DNA from: Nonlabens dokdonensis
Lineage (GTDB): Bacteria; Bacteroidota; Bacteroidia; Flavobacteriales; Flavobacteriaceae
Assembly (NCBI RefSeq): GCF_002162835.1
Contig: NZ_MAAX01000014.1
Span: forward strand, 1-42,926
Length of the DNA: 42,926 bases
Reading direction: 5' to 3'
In this document: piece after piece, positions 26,614-34,988 of the stretch
How positions within the stretch are numbered: the first letter of the stretch is position 1
Layout: the number at the start of each line of letters is the position of its first letter
Notes under the pieces: generated by a model
The model's input: only the letters and a program-made list of their open reading frames with translations
Databases searched by the model: none
What the model was told of the DNA's origin: nothing
Position numbers and translations under genes: made by a program

Positions 26614-29166
26614 ATGGAAAAAACAGGACTTCATGCAAAAATAGGATTAATTATCTTGCTTATAATTCTATTAGTTTCTTGCAGTGCTATCAAGCGAGTG
26701 CCTGATGGTAAAAAACTTTTAACTAAAAATACTATTCTTGTCGATAGTGCCGCTCCTATAGATCCTAGAGTGCAAACTTTACCTACTCTTCAACCTAATC
26801 AGAAGCTTCTCAACATACCATTAAGACTTCATATTTACAACCTCGCTAGACCTAATCGTGATTCTATTTATTTAAAATGGATGCAAGAAAATCCAGAAGG
26901 TCTAAAAAGAAGAAACGCTATACTTTCTGAAAAACAGACTATAGCTTTCGGGCAGGGATTAGTTAACTTTAATAAATGGCTCAAGAGAACCGGAGAACCA
27001 CCTAGTCTAATTGATAAGGTGGCAATTGACAAATCAAAAGAAAAACTTAGAGCTTGGTACTGGAATCAAGGATGGTTCAACACAAAAGTAGATCACAATA
27101 TTATAGACAGTGATAGACCTAAAAGAGCTAAAGTTGAATACCTAGTAGATCGCGGGCAGCCCTATAAAATAGATAGTATTTCAACTCAAATAGCGACACC
27201 TGTAATAGATTCCTTGTATCAATTAGTCAAGTCAGAAAGTATTTTAAAAAAAGGAGAGCAATATTTTACTCCAGATATCAATGCAGAGAGAGACCGTTTA
27301 AATTCTCATTTCAGAAATCACGGAGCTTTCTATATGGAAAAAGACAATATTAGATTTGAAGGTGATACGGTAAACACAAATCAAAAAGCAAATATTACTT
27401 TAATTATTAAAGACCGAGAGTTCAAAATTGCAGACTCCACTTATAGCATCCCTTATAAAATTCATAAAATAAGTGAAGTTAATATTATTCCAGATTATCA
27501 AAATGCAAGTAGCACTCAAAGACCAGACACGCTCAAATATGAGGATTATAATATCCTAAGATTTGGTAAACGCAAATACAAAAGAGCCTCGCTTACTGAT
27601 GCCATTTTCTTCCATAAAGGAGATATTTACAGAGATATAGATAGGGATAGAACCTATCGCAGAATTACAGAATTACAAAGTTTTCTCTATCCTACTATTA
27701 ACTATGTGGTAGATCCTAGAGATACTACAGGTACAAATCTTATTGCCAATGTATTACTTACTTCAAAGAAAAAATTTGAATTCACTTATGGAGTAGAGAC
27801 CACTCATAGTAATATTCAAGCAATAGGTGTAGGTTTAAATACGTCTTTATTAATAAGAAACTTATTTAGAGGTAGCGAGCTGCTCGACATATCCTTTAGA
27901 GGAAATATAGGAGCTAGCACTAATGCAGCAAATGGAGACACTAGGTTCTTTGATCTTCAAGAACTAGGAGCAGATGCTCGATTGAGTTTTCCAAGGTTAT
28001 TCTTACCATTTGATGTAGATAATTTAATCCCCAAATACATGTCTCCTTCTACTAACTTCTCAGTAGGTTACTTTAGTCAGACTAATATAGGACTGGATAA
28101 ACAGAGTTTAAATGGAGCATTAACCTATAACTGGAGACAGACTGCGATTAAAAGCACTCGTGTAGACTTAGTTAACGCTCAGTACGTACGCAACCTAGAT
28201 CCCGGAAACTTTTTCAATGTTTACCAAAGTAGTTATAGTAGTGTAAACGATGTAGCGAGAGATTTAAATATTAATAACCCTACCTATGTAAATGAGGATG
28301 GCAACTTAAGCATCCCGACAGGAACAAACACCTTTATTAATGATGCTATTGCAGGCAATCTAGGAGCTACACCAGATCAACGGGAGACCTTAAGAAACGT
28401 GCGCGAACGACGCGACAGACTTTCACAAAACAATCTTATCATTTCATCAAGCTATAACTGGACACGTAATAATCGAGAAGGAATTTATGATGATGATTTT
28501 TCTAGATTTAATTTCAGAATAGAGTCTGCAGGAAATGTGCTTTCAGGAATATCCAGCTTAGTAGGGATCGATAAAAATAGTAATAACAGGCGTCGTGTTT
28601 TTGGAGTAGAATATAGTCAGTATATAAAAACTGAAATCGACTACATAAAACACTGGCAGTATGTAAATAATCATGTGTTTGCTATAAGAGCATTTGGTGG
28701 CATTGCAATTCCCTATGGAAACTCAGATAACATACCGTTCATTAGATCATTCTTTGCTGGTGGCCCTAACGACAACCGCGCCTGGCAGGCTTATGAATTA
28801 GGACCAGGAAAAACAGGTGGTTTAAATGATTTTAATGAAGCAAATATGAAACTAGCTTTTAATGCAGAGTATAGATTCCCTATATCTGGTGCATTTAAAG
28901 GAGCTGTATTTGCAGACGTAGGTAATATTTACAATGTACTTGACAGCGAGGATGATCCCGACGCAATTTTTGATGGAATAGAAGATCTGGAATTTCTTGC
29001 TTTAGGAACAGGTGCTGGATTGAGGTACGACTTTGGATTCTTTGTTTTAAGATTTGATATGGGATTTAAAACCTATAATCCCGCCTTAGAAGAAGGTAGA
29101 AGATGGTTTAAAGAATTTAAAATCTCTAGATCTGTTCTTAATGTAGGTATTAATTATCCTTTTTAA
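26614..29166 (+). CDS. tamL: TamL-like BamA/TamA-family outer-membrane lipoprotein
   Basis: This 850-residue Omp85-superfamily protein starts with a lipoprotein signal (LLIILLVSC), the feature that distinguishes Bacteroidota TamL from TamA. The start at 26614 is preferred because it places the signal at the N-terminus and follows a -7 element. The N-terminal half contains POTRA-like repeats (e.g. YKIDSISTQI, YKIHKISEVNI). The C-terminal 400 residues form the barrel, with the conserved IPFIRSFFAGGPNDNRAW loop and a terminal Phe (NVGINYPF). It should act with a TamB-like partner in envelope assembly; none is adjacent. Confidence 0.88.
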   Translation: MEKTGLHAKIGLIILLIILLVSCSAIKRVPDGKKLLTKNTILVDSAAPIDPRVQTLPTLQPNQKLLNIPLRLHIYNLARPNRDSIYLKWMQENPEGLKRRNAILSEKQTIAFGQGLVNFNKWLKRTGEPPSLIDKVAIDKSKEKLRAWYWNQGWFNTKVDHNIIDSDRPKRAKVEYLVDRGQPYKIDSISTQIATPVIDSLYQLVKSESILKKGEQYFTPDINAERDRLNSHFRNHGAFYMEKDNIRFEGDTVNTNQKANITLIIKDREFKIADSTYSIPYKIHKISEVNIIPDYQNASSTQRPDTLKYEDYNILRFGKRKYKRASLTDAIFFHKGDIYRDIDRDRTYRRITELQSFLYPTINYVVDPRDTTGTNLIANVLLTSKKKFEFTYGVETTHSNIQAIGVGLNTSLLIRNLFRGSELLDISFRGNIGASTNAANGDTRFFDLQELGADARLSFPRLFLPFDVDNLIPKYMSPSTNFSVGYFSQTNIGLDKQSLNGALTYNWRQTAIKSTRVDLVNAQYVRNLDPGNFFNVYQSSYSSVNDVARDLNINNPTYVNEDGNLSIPTGTNTFINDAIAGNLGATPDQRETLRNVRERRDRLSQNNLIISSSYNWTRNNREGIYDDDFSRFNFRIESAGNVLSGISSLVGIDKNSNNRRRVFGVEYSQYIKTEIDYIKHWQYVNNHVFAIRAFGGIAIPYGNSDNIPFIRSFFAGGPNDNRAWQAYELGPGKTGGLNDFNEANMKLAFNAEYRFPISGAFKGAVFADVGNIYNVLDSEDDPDAIFDGIEDLEFLALGTGAGLRYDFGFFVLRFDMGFKTYNPALEEGRRWFKEFKISRSVLNVGINYPF

Positions 29167-29195
29167 TATCCTTAAGGTAGGCATTAAATTTTGCT

Positions 29196-29203
29196 TATTT
29201 TTG
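29196..29203 (+). promoter_or_regulatory. -7 promoter element of fbaA
   Basis: TATTTTTG followed by C matches TAnnTTTG, 20 nt before the ATG at 29224. It overlaps the alternative upstream start at 29191, which supports the shorter gene. Confidence 0.5.
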
Positions 29204-29223
29204 CCTGTATAAGATTAAAAATT

Positions 29224-30291
29224 ATGAGTCACAATATAAAACCAGGAGTTGCTACCGGCGACCAAGTTCAAGAGATTTTCAATCATGCCAAAGCTAATGG
29301 CTATGCGTTACCAGCGGTAAACGTTGTTGGTTCTAACACTGTAAACGCGGTAATGGAAACAGCTGCAGAGTTAAATTCTCCAGTGATTATTCAATATTCT
29401 AACGGAGGATCTGTTTTTAACGCAGGAAAAGGATTGAGTAATGATAATCAACGAGCGGCGATCTTAGGTGGTATTGCAGGTGCTGAGCATGTTCATAGGT
29501 TAGCCGAAGCTTATGGAGCAAGTGTTATCCTACATACTGACCACTGTGCCAAAAAATTACTTCCTTGGATTGATGGTTTATTAGATGCTAGTGAAGCACG
29601 CTTTCGCGAAAGCGGTAAAAGTTTATATTCTTCTCACATGATCGATCTTAGTGAGGAGCCGTTAGAAGAGAATATTGAAATTTGTAAAAGATACCTAGAA
29701 AGAATGTCCAAAATGGATATGACTCTAGAAATTGAATTAGGAATAACTGGTGGAGAAGAAGATGGTGTTGACAATAGTGATGTAGATGAGTCTAAGTTGT
29801 ACACGCAACCAGAAGAAGTAGCGTATGCTTATGAAGAGCTTAAAAAAGTTAGTGATAAGTTTACTATCGCTGCAGCCTTTGGTAACGTACATGGTGTTTA
29901 TAAACCAGGTAACGTAAAACTTACTCCTAAAATTTTAAAGAATTCTCAAGAGTATATTTCAAAAAAATATAACGTAGAGCACAACCACATAGATTTTGTA
30001 TTTCACGGTGGTTCAGGATCTACTCTAGAAGAAATTAGAGAGGCTATAGGTTATGGAGTAGTAAAAATGAATATCGATACTGATCTTCAATGGGCTTTTG
30101 CAAATGGTATCAAGACCTATATGGATGACAATAATGACTTTTTATTATCACAAATAGGAAATCCTACAGGAGCAGACTCACCTAATAAAAAATACTACGA
30201 TCCTCGTAAATGGTTGCGTGTAGGAGAAGAGTCTTTTAAAGCAAGATTAAAACAAGCTTTTGAAGATTTAAACAACATCAATACTTTATAA
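29224..30291 (+). CDS. fbaA: class II fructose-bisphosphate aldolase
   Basis: This 355-residue zinc aldolase interconverts fructose 1,6-bisphosphate with glyceraldehyde 3-phosphate and dihydroxyacetone phosphate. Zinc and active-site motifs are ILHTDHCAKK, EIELGITGGEEDGVDNS, FGNVHGVYKPG and FHGGSGS. The start at 29224 (MSHNIKPGVATGDQV) matches the family; the frame's earlier ATG overlaps the promoter. Residues R-F-R-E-S, in the loop before GKSLYSSHMIDLSEE, come from a perfect palindrome copy (29599-29614). Compared with E. coli FbaA this replaces residues without changing length. Confidence 0.96.
   Translation: MSHNIKPGVATGDQVQEIFNHAKANGYALPAVNVVGSNTVNAVMETAAELNSPVIIQYSNGGSVFNAGKGLSNDNQRAAILGGIAGAEHVHRLAEAYGASVILHTDHCAKKLLPWIDGLLDASEARFRESGKSLYSSHMIDLSEEPLEENIEICKRYLERMSKMDMTLEIELGITGGEEDGVDNSDVDESKLYTQPEEVAYAYEELKKVSDKFTIAAAFGNVHGVYKPGNVKLTPKILKNSQEYISKKYNVEHNHIDFVFHGGSGSTLEEIREAIGYGVVKMNIDTDLQWAFANGIKTYMDDNNDFLLSQIGNPTGADSPNKKYYDPRKWLRVGEESFKARLKQAFEDLNNINTL
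29599..29614. repeat. iterated palindrome, inside fbaA
   Basis: Perfect 16-bp copy read as R-F-R-E-S in the aldolase. It aligns without a gap to a variable segment of E. coli FbaA. Confidence 0.95.
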
Positions 30292-30301
30292 ATTAACCCT
30301 G

Positions 30302-30335
30302 GCATTTAAATGTTCTATCGTTTAAATGCTTTTTT
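30302..30335 (+). terminator. intrinsic terminator between fbaA and accD, possible attenuator
   Basis: A 9-bp stem (GCATTTAAA at 30302-30310 with TTTAAATGC at 30321-30329) has a 10-nt loop and a T6 run. It ends 12 nt before the accD start at 30348, which leaves no room for an accD promoter after it. Confidence 0.75.
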
Positions 30336-30347
30336 ATGGAAAACGAT

Positions 30348-31211
30348 ATGGCTTGGTTTAAGAGAGATAAGAAAGGAATTACCACACCTACTGAAGCAAA
30401 GAAGGACACGCCTAAAGGTTTATGGTATAAATCACCTACTGGAAAAATAGTAGACTCAGAGCAGCTTAAAAACAACTTTTATGTTAGTCCAGAAGATGGG
30501 TACCATGTAAGAATAGGTAGTGCTGAGTATTTTGAAATATTATTTGACGATAATAAATACAAAGAACTTAATGCTAATATGGTATCTAAAGATCCATTGA
30601 AATTTGAGGATACTAAAAAGTACACAGATCGTGTAGATGCTGCTCAAAAGAAAACAGGACTCAAGGATGCTGTGCGCACCGCCGTAGGAAAATCTGCTGG
30701 AAACGACCTTGTTGTAGCCTGTATGGATTTTGCATTTATCGGAGGCTCTATGGGAAGTGTGGTAGGAGAAAAAATAGCTCGTGCTGCAGACTATTCTTTG
30801 AAGAATAATATTCCTTTCATGATAATTTCTAAATCTGGAGGAGCGCGTATGATGGAGGCTGCATTATCCTTAATGCAACTCGCTAAGACAAGTTCTAAAT
30901 TAGCACAATTAAGTGACGCTGGTATTCCTTACATTTCATTGTGTACAGACCCTACCACTGGAGGAACAACTGCATCTTTTGCTATGTTAGGAGATATCAA
31001 CATAGGTGAGCCGGGAGCTTTAATTGCTTTTGCAGGACCACGCGTTGTAAGAGACACAACAGGTAAAGAACTTCCAGAAGGCTTTCAAACGGCAGAGTTT
31101 TTACTTGAAAAAGGGTTCTTAGACTTTATCTGTCCTAGACATGAATTGAAAAAGAAAGTGAATCTTTACCTCAACTTAATATTAAATAGAAAAGTAGAAG
31201 TAGTCGCTTAA
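30348..31211 (+). CDS. accD: acetyl-CoA carboxylase carboxyltransferase subunit beta, zinc ribbon degenerate
   Basis: This 287-residue beta subunit of the carboxyltransferase transfers CO2 from biotin to acetyl-CoA for malonyl-CoA synthesis. The catalytic crotonase-like core is intact ([57 protein letters not shown]). The N-terminal zinc ribbon of E. coli AccD has four cysteines, but here the matching positions read YKSPTGK and VSPEDGYH with none left. The start at 30348 ([10 protein letters not shown]) matches the family. A terminator-like hairpin ends 12 nt upstream, so expression may involve read-through from fbaA. Confidence 0.94.
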   Translation: MAWFKRDKKGITTPTEAKKDTPKGLWYKSPTGKIVDSEQLKNNFYVSPEDGYHVRIGSAEYFEILFDDNKYKELNANMVSKDPLKFEDTKKYTDRVDAAQKKTGLKDAVRTAVGKSAGNDLVVACMDFAFIGGSMGSVVGEKIARAADYSLKNNIPFMIISKSGGARMMEAALSLMQLAKTSSKLAQLSDAGIPYISLCTDPTTGGTTASFAMLGDINIGEPGALIAFAGPRVVRDTTGKELPEGFQTAEFLLEKGFLDFICPRHELKKKVNLYLNLILNRKVEVVA

Positions 31212-31231
31212 ACAAGTTATAATAACAGTAT

Positions 31232-31270
31232 AAACCGCTTTCAAGTCTCTTGATTTGAAAGCGGTTTTTT
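31232..31270 (+). terminator. intrinsic terminator after accD
   Basis: A 13-bp stem (31232-31244 with 31255-31267) has a 10-nt loop and a T6 run. Its arms contain CCGCTTTC and GAAAGCGG, the same half-sites as the iterated palindrome but pulled apart by the loop. Confidence 0.92.
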
Positions 31271-31342
31271 ATTGATCAATATCAGCTCACATTTTAACCA
31301 TAAATTAATAATGGACAGGCCTTCATTTAGTTAAATTAAAGC

Positions 31343-31777
31343 ATGAAATTTTCTTTACTTGTTTTATTCTCAATTATTTCACTCATGACATCTTCTCAAA
31401 CTCTTGAAAAACATCGCTGGGAAAACAGGATTCTACTAGTGATAAGTGAAGAAAATAATTCTAATGAAGAGTATTCTAATCAATTGCAAGTTATCAACGA
31501 TTCTTTTGAAGGCTACACAGAGCGTAAATTAATAGTATATACAGTTTTACCAGATAAATATAGACTTCTTGACATTACGACAAATCAAGAAGCAAATTGG
31601 ATTAAAAATTCTAAGCTCTATTCTACTTACAATAAAAATAAGAAACCTTTTAAAGTAGTTCTCATCGGTCTTGATGGTAGTGTAAAAGAAGAACGCAATG
31701 CAGCGATCAACTCAGAAGAACTGTTTGCAATAATTGACGGGATGCCTATGAGAAGAAGCGAGTTGAATCGTAAGTAG
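31343..31777 (+). CDS. DUF4174 secreted protein
   Basis: This 144-residue protein begins with a Sec signal peptide (MKFSLLVLFSIISLMTSSQ). The mature domain matches DUF4174: WENRILLVISEE near the start, a YTERKLIVYTV strand, KVVLIGLDGSVKEE, and the diagnostic C-terminal IDGMPMRRSEL. The fold is thought to be thioredoxin-like, but no CxxC is present, so redox activity is unlikely. It is probably periplasmic. It has its own transcription unit between accD and the YpdA-like reductase. Confidence 0.87.
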   Translation: MKFSLLVLFSIISLMTSSQTLEKHRWENRILLVISEENNSNEEYSNQLQVINDSFEGYTERKLIVYTVLPDKYRLLDITTNQEANWIKNSKLYSTYNKNKKPFKVVLIGLDGSVKEERNAAINSEELFAIIDGMPMRRSELNRK

Positions 31778-31832
31778 TAAATCTAGTTCAAGCATTAATC
31801 TTTCCTTAAGAGCTTAATTACAAGCCGGTAAT

Positions 31833-31840
31833 TACCTTTG
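31833..31840 (+). promoter_or_regulatory. -7 promoter element of the YpdA-like gene
   Basis: TACCTTTG matches TAnnTTTG and ends six bases before the ATG at 31847, implying a leader of at most a few bases. It overlaps a possible TTG start at 31838, arguing against that start. Confidence 0.5.
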
Positions 31841-31846
31841 TGGTCA

Positions 31847-32830
31847 ATGAAAAATTCAAAACTATTTGACGTAATTATTATAGGTGCTGGACCTATAGGT
31901 ATCAATTGTGCACTACAAGCAAAGAAGAACGGTCTTTCATATTTAGTGATAGAAAAAGGTCCTTTGGTAAACTCTCTTTACAATTATCCTGCAAACATGC
32001 AATTTTTCTCTACTAGTGAAAAATTAGAATTAGATAGTATTCCTTTTATATCTAAAGAAGCAAAACCCAGCAAACAAGAAGCTTTAGAATACTACCGCAG
32101 GATCGCTACCTCAAATAGTCTACAAATTAACCTTTTTGAAAAGGTCATAGCTATTGATAAGTTGAAAAACTTTAAGATCCAAACTGATAAAAATCAGTAC
32201 CACTCTAAGAATATTATTATTGCTACAGGCTTTTATGATATCCCTAATAAAATGAACATCAAGGGAGAAAGCTTGAATAAGGTAACACACTATTATGATG
32301 ATCCTCATCTTTATGCATTTCAAAATGTAGCTGTTATAGGAGCAAGTAATAGTGCCGTAGATGCAGCTTTAGAAATTTATCGCAAAGGTGGTAATGTAAC
32401 TATGATCATAAGAGGATCATCTATAGGAGAACGAGTAAAATACTGGGTAAAACCAGATATAGAAAACCGCATTAAAGAAGGCTCCATAAAAGCTTGCTTC
32501 AATAGTGAAATAAAAGAAATCTTAGAGGAGCATATCATCATAAAGACTTCAAATAAAGTACAGAAAATACCAAATGACTTTGTAGTTGCACTGACTGGCT
32601 ATCAACCTAATTTCACTTTTTTAGAGAAAATAGGCATAAAATTAGAAGGTGATAAAAGAATTCCAAGTTATAATTCTGAAACGATGGAAACTAATGTTGA
32701 TGGCGTCTTTCTAGCAGGTGTGATATGCGGTGGACAAGAAACTCATAAATGGTTTATTGAAAATAGTCGCGTGCATGCTAGTCAAGCTATAGAAACTATA
32801 GTTGAGAGATCTAAAAAGACAGCTTTTTAA
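31847..32830 (+). CDS. ypdA: YpdA-family putative bacillithiol disulfide reductase
   Basis: This 327-residue flavoprotein resembles thioredoxin reductase but lacks its CxxC. It has an N-terminal FAD site (VIIIGAGPIGINCALQAKK), a central NADPH site (VAVIGASNSAVDAALEI) and the YpdA-typical NMQFFSTSEKLELD and C-terminal GGQETHKWFIENSR. In Firmicutes YpdA (Bdr) reduces bacillithiol disulfide with NADPH, and many Bacteroidota also make bacillithiol. No bacillithiol synthesis gene is in the window. It converges on the DUF1801 gene with three bases between the stops. Confidence 0.88.
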   Translation: MKNSKLFDVIIIGAGPIGINCALQAKKNGLSYLVIEKGPLVNSLYNYPANMQFFSTSEKLELDSIPFISKEAKPSKQEALEYYRRIATSNSLQINLFEKVIAIDKLKNFKIQTDKNQYHSKNIIIATGFYDIPNKMNIKGESLNKVTHYYDDPHLYAFQNVAVIGASNSAVDAALEIYRKGGNVTMIIRGSSIGERVKYWVKPDIENRIKEGSIKACFNSEIKEILEEHIIIKTSNKVQKIPNDFVVALTGYQPNFTFLEKIGIKLEGDKRIPSYNSETMETNVDGVFLAGVICGGQETHKWFIENSRVHASQAIETIVERSKKTAF

Positions 32831-32833
32831 ATA

Positions 32834-33244
32834 CTAGGGATAGCGCTCTTTATTAATGCGCACACTTTCTTCTAATACTTCTTGTAATAGATCTTCACTA
32901 ATATCACTCAGTTTATTGATATAAATACATGATTTGCCCAGCTTGACTTTGCCTAATTCTGCCTTTTTCTTATCTAACTCTTCATTATAAGCCGTTGCAT
33001 AAATACTGATGTTTTTTGATCTAGGCGCAAAACCTATAATAAAAAAGTCACCTTCTCTACCAGTATCATATTTGTAATGGTACTCACCTACTCCTATCAT
33101 GTTACCCCACAATCGCGCTTTTTCACCCATTACATCTTCCATTATTTCAAGAAGTCGAAAACAATCTGCTCTTTTTTGTTGGGGTTCCACTGTTTGTAAA
33201 TAGTCTTCTACAGATTCATCGCTTGGTTGTGTTTTATTTGCCAT
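32834..33244 (-). CDS. DUF1801 domain protein
   Basis: This 136-residue protein matches the DUF1801 (YdhG-like) family: SVEDYLQTVEPQQKRADCFRLLEIM at the start, LWGNMIGVGEYHYKYDTGREGDFFIIGFAPRS-type strands in the middle (long motif at residues about 45-77), and GKSCIYINKLSDI near the end. The function is unknown; it is cytosolic with no signal or membrane segment. The stop lies three bases from that of the convergent reductase gene. Confidence 0.88.
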   Translation of the reverse strand: MANKTQPSDESVEDYLQTVEPQQKRADCFRLLEIMEDVMGEKARLWGNMIGVGEYHYKYDTGREGDFFIIGFAPRSKNISIYATAYNEELDKKKAELGKVKLGKSCIYINKLSDISEDLLQEVLEESVRINKERYP

Positions 33245-33302
33245 TTTTTAAATTTGTCAAGGTTCAAGGTATCAGTATAAACTCTAGGAATCGTTAGTTT
33301 CT

Positions 33303-33318
33303 CGCTTTCGCGAAAGCG
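33303..33318. repeat. iterated palindrome, upstream of the DUF1801 gene
   Basis: Perfect 16-bp copy in the 85-nt gap between two minus-strand genes, 11 nt past the membrane ferredoxin stop and 58 nt before the DUF1801 start. Confidence 0.95.
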
Positions 33319-33329
33319 AAACACTTATC

Positions 33330-34958
33330 CTACTTATTCTTATTTAATAATTCCATCAAATCAACATCGTTTCCTAGAAGTATTTCGGTAGGGTTGATAC
33401 GTCCATCTTCTGGACCATTCTCGAGTTTAAGAACTCCACGTGGGCAAACAGCACTACAAATTCCACAACCTACACAACTGGACCTGATGATGTTCTCCCC
33501 TTTTTGAGCATAAGCTCTCACGTCAATTCCCATCTCGCAATAAGTAGAACAATTACCGCAAGAAATACATTGCCCACCATTAGTTGTAATTCTAAAGCGC
33601 GATTTAAAACGTTGTACTAGTCCTAAATATGCCGCCAGCGGACAACCAAAACGACACCATACTCTGTTTCCAAAAATAGGATAGAATCCAGTACCTATTA
33701 CTCCTGCAAACCAAGCGCCTATCAATAAACTATACGCGTCTTTAATCCACTCTGCAGGAATCCCTATCAATGAAGAGGCTCCTGTGAAATAACAATACAA
33801 AACCACCAAAGTCATTACTAGAGAGAAAACTAAAACAGAATGCACGAGCCATCTTTCTAACTGCCATGCGATCAGTTTTTTACTAGAATGCTGACGGTAG
33901 GGATCTCCTAGAGTTTCGGCTAGTCCACCACAGCCACAAACCCAACTACAGTACCATCGTTTACCAAAAAAATAAACCATTACTGGAACAACAATTAAAG
34001 TCAGGGCAATTCCCCAAGCCAATATGAAAATTCCAATAGCACCACTTTCCATAAGACTATTCAAATTCCAAGAAAAGAAAAAATCATAATCTAAAGGAAA
34101 TGCATTTTTAAAATCATATCCAGGCATACTTAAACTGGTCATGATTTCTGGTATAAGAAACGCAAAAACAATCTGAAAAAACAATACAGATGTTGTTCTA
34201 AGGACTTGGTATTTATTATGACGGTATTTGATATACATTCTAACTGCCATGACTAGCATGATCACACAATATAAAAATCCATACACAAACCACTGGCTGG
34301 CTTCTCCTCCATTGAGCGCTTTACTTATAGGGTCAACAATAAAGGTCCAGTTCACCACATAGTCTGCATAGAAATATAACAGCAGGTAAAAACTAACCAG
34401 ATATACAAATACTAGCCAGGCAATCCAGCCGCGATTAGTAGATGGCGAGTGATAGATACCGTTGTTCTTTATTCCTGCACGACCTAGCAACTGTAGTTGA
34501 GGTAATATGTACAGCAAGGCTCCTAGAATCCCTAAACCGAAAGTTAATAACCACATCAAGCCCTTATTTTCGACTATGAAACCAGTCCCGGCAACTTTAG
34601 CCAGAGAAAAGCTCATCGCTCTAAATTCTTTAGTGTTCACACGATACTGATATTGCTGTCCCTTTGCTTCCCAATTTTTCTCAGCATTATATTTTTCAAT
34701 GAGCGCATTAAAATGATCGTTATTCTTTTTTAAAGCTCCTCTTACATTACTTGAGAAAGTAAAGATGTTCATAGTCTCATCTATAACGACCGCGTCATTT
34801 AATTCCTTTTTCAAGAATTCATTTTCGATTCCTTTAGAATCCATGAAGTTATTAATATCCTCAGTGGTGAGATTAAAAGATCCTGCAAAAATAGAACCGG
34901 TAAAAATAGCTAGACCTATGAGGAAAATAACTAATCCTATGTTATGTAATGCTTTCAT
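33330..34958 (-). CDS. NosR/NapH-like membrane 4Fe-4S protein
   Basis: This 542-residue protein has one N-terminal membrane helix (about 8-28), an exported-looking domain (about 30-110), and six or more further helices. The conserved cysteine motifs of the NosR/NapH/CcoG group, YCSWVCGCGG and WCRFGCPLAAYLG, follow. A C-terminal di-cluster ferredoxin domain holds two CxxCxxCxxxC sets (CISCGNCSTYC and CVGCGICSAVCPRG). It should move electrons through the membrane. The partner is probably the FAD oxidoreductase encoded 30 nt upstream. No nos or nap genes are nearby, so the electron acceptor is unknown. Confidence 0.85.
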   Translation of the reverse strand: MKALHNIGLVIFLIGLAIFTGSIFAGSFNLTTEDINNFMDSKGIENEFLKKELNDAVVIDETMNIFTFSSNVRGALKKNNDHFNALIEKYNAEKNWEAKGQQYQYRVNTKEFRAMSFSLAKVAGTGFIVENKGLMWLLTFGLGILGALLYILPQLQLLGRAGIKNNGIYHSPSTNRGWIAWLVFVYLVSFYLLLYFYADYVVNWTFIVDPISKALNGGEASQWFVYGFLYCVIMLVMAVRMYIKYRHNKYQVLRTTSVLFFQIVFAFLIPEIMTSLSMPGYDFKNAFPLDYDFFFSWNLNSLMESGAIGIFILAWGIALTLIVVPVMVYFFGKRWYCSWVCGCGGLAETLGDPYRQHSSKKLIAWQLERWLVHSVLVFSLVMTLVVLYCYFTGASSLIGIPAEWIKDAYSLLIGAWFAGVIGTGFYPIFGNRVWCRFGCPLAAYLGLVQRFKSRFRITTNGGQCISCGNCSTYCEMGIDVRAYAQKGENIIRSSCVGCGICSAVCPRGVLKLENGPEDGRINPTEILLGNDVDLMELLNKNK

Positions 34959-34988
34959 AAAGCTTGTTGTTCTTAAGGTTGTAAATGA

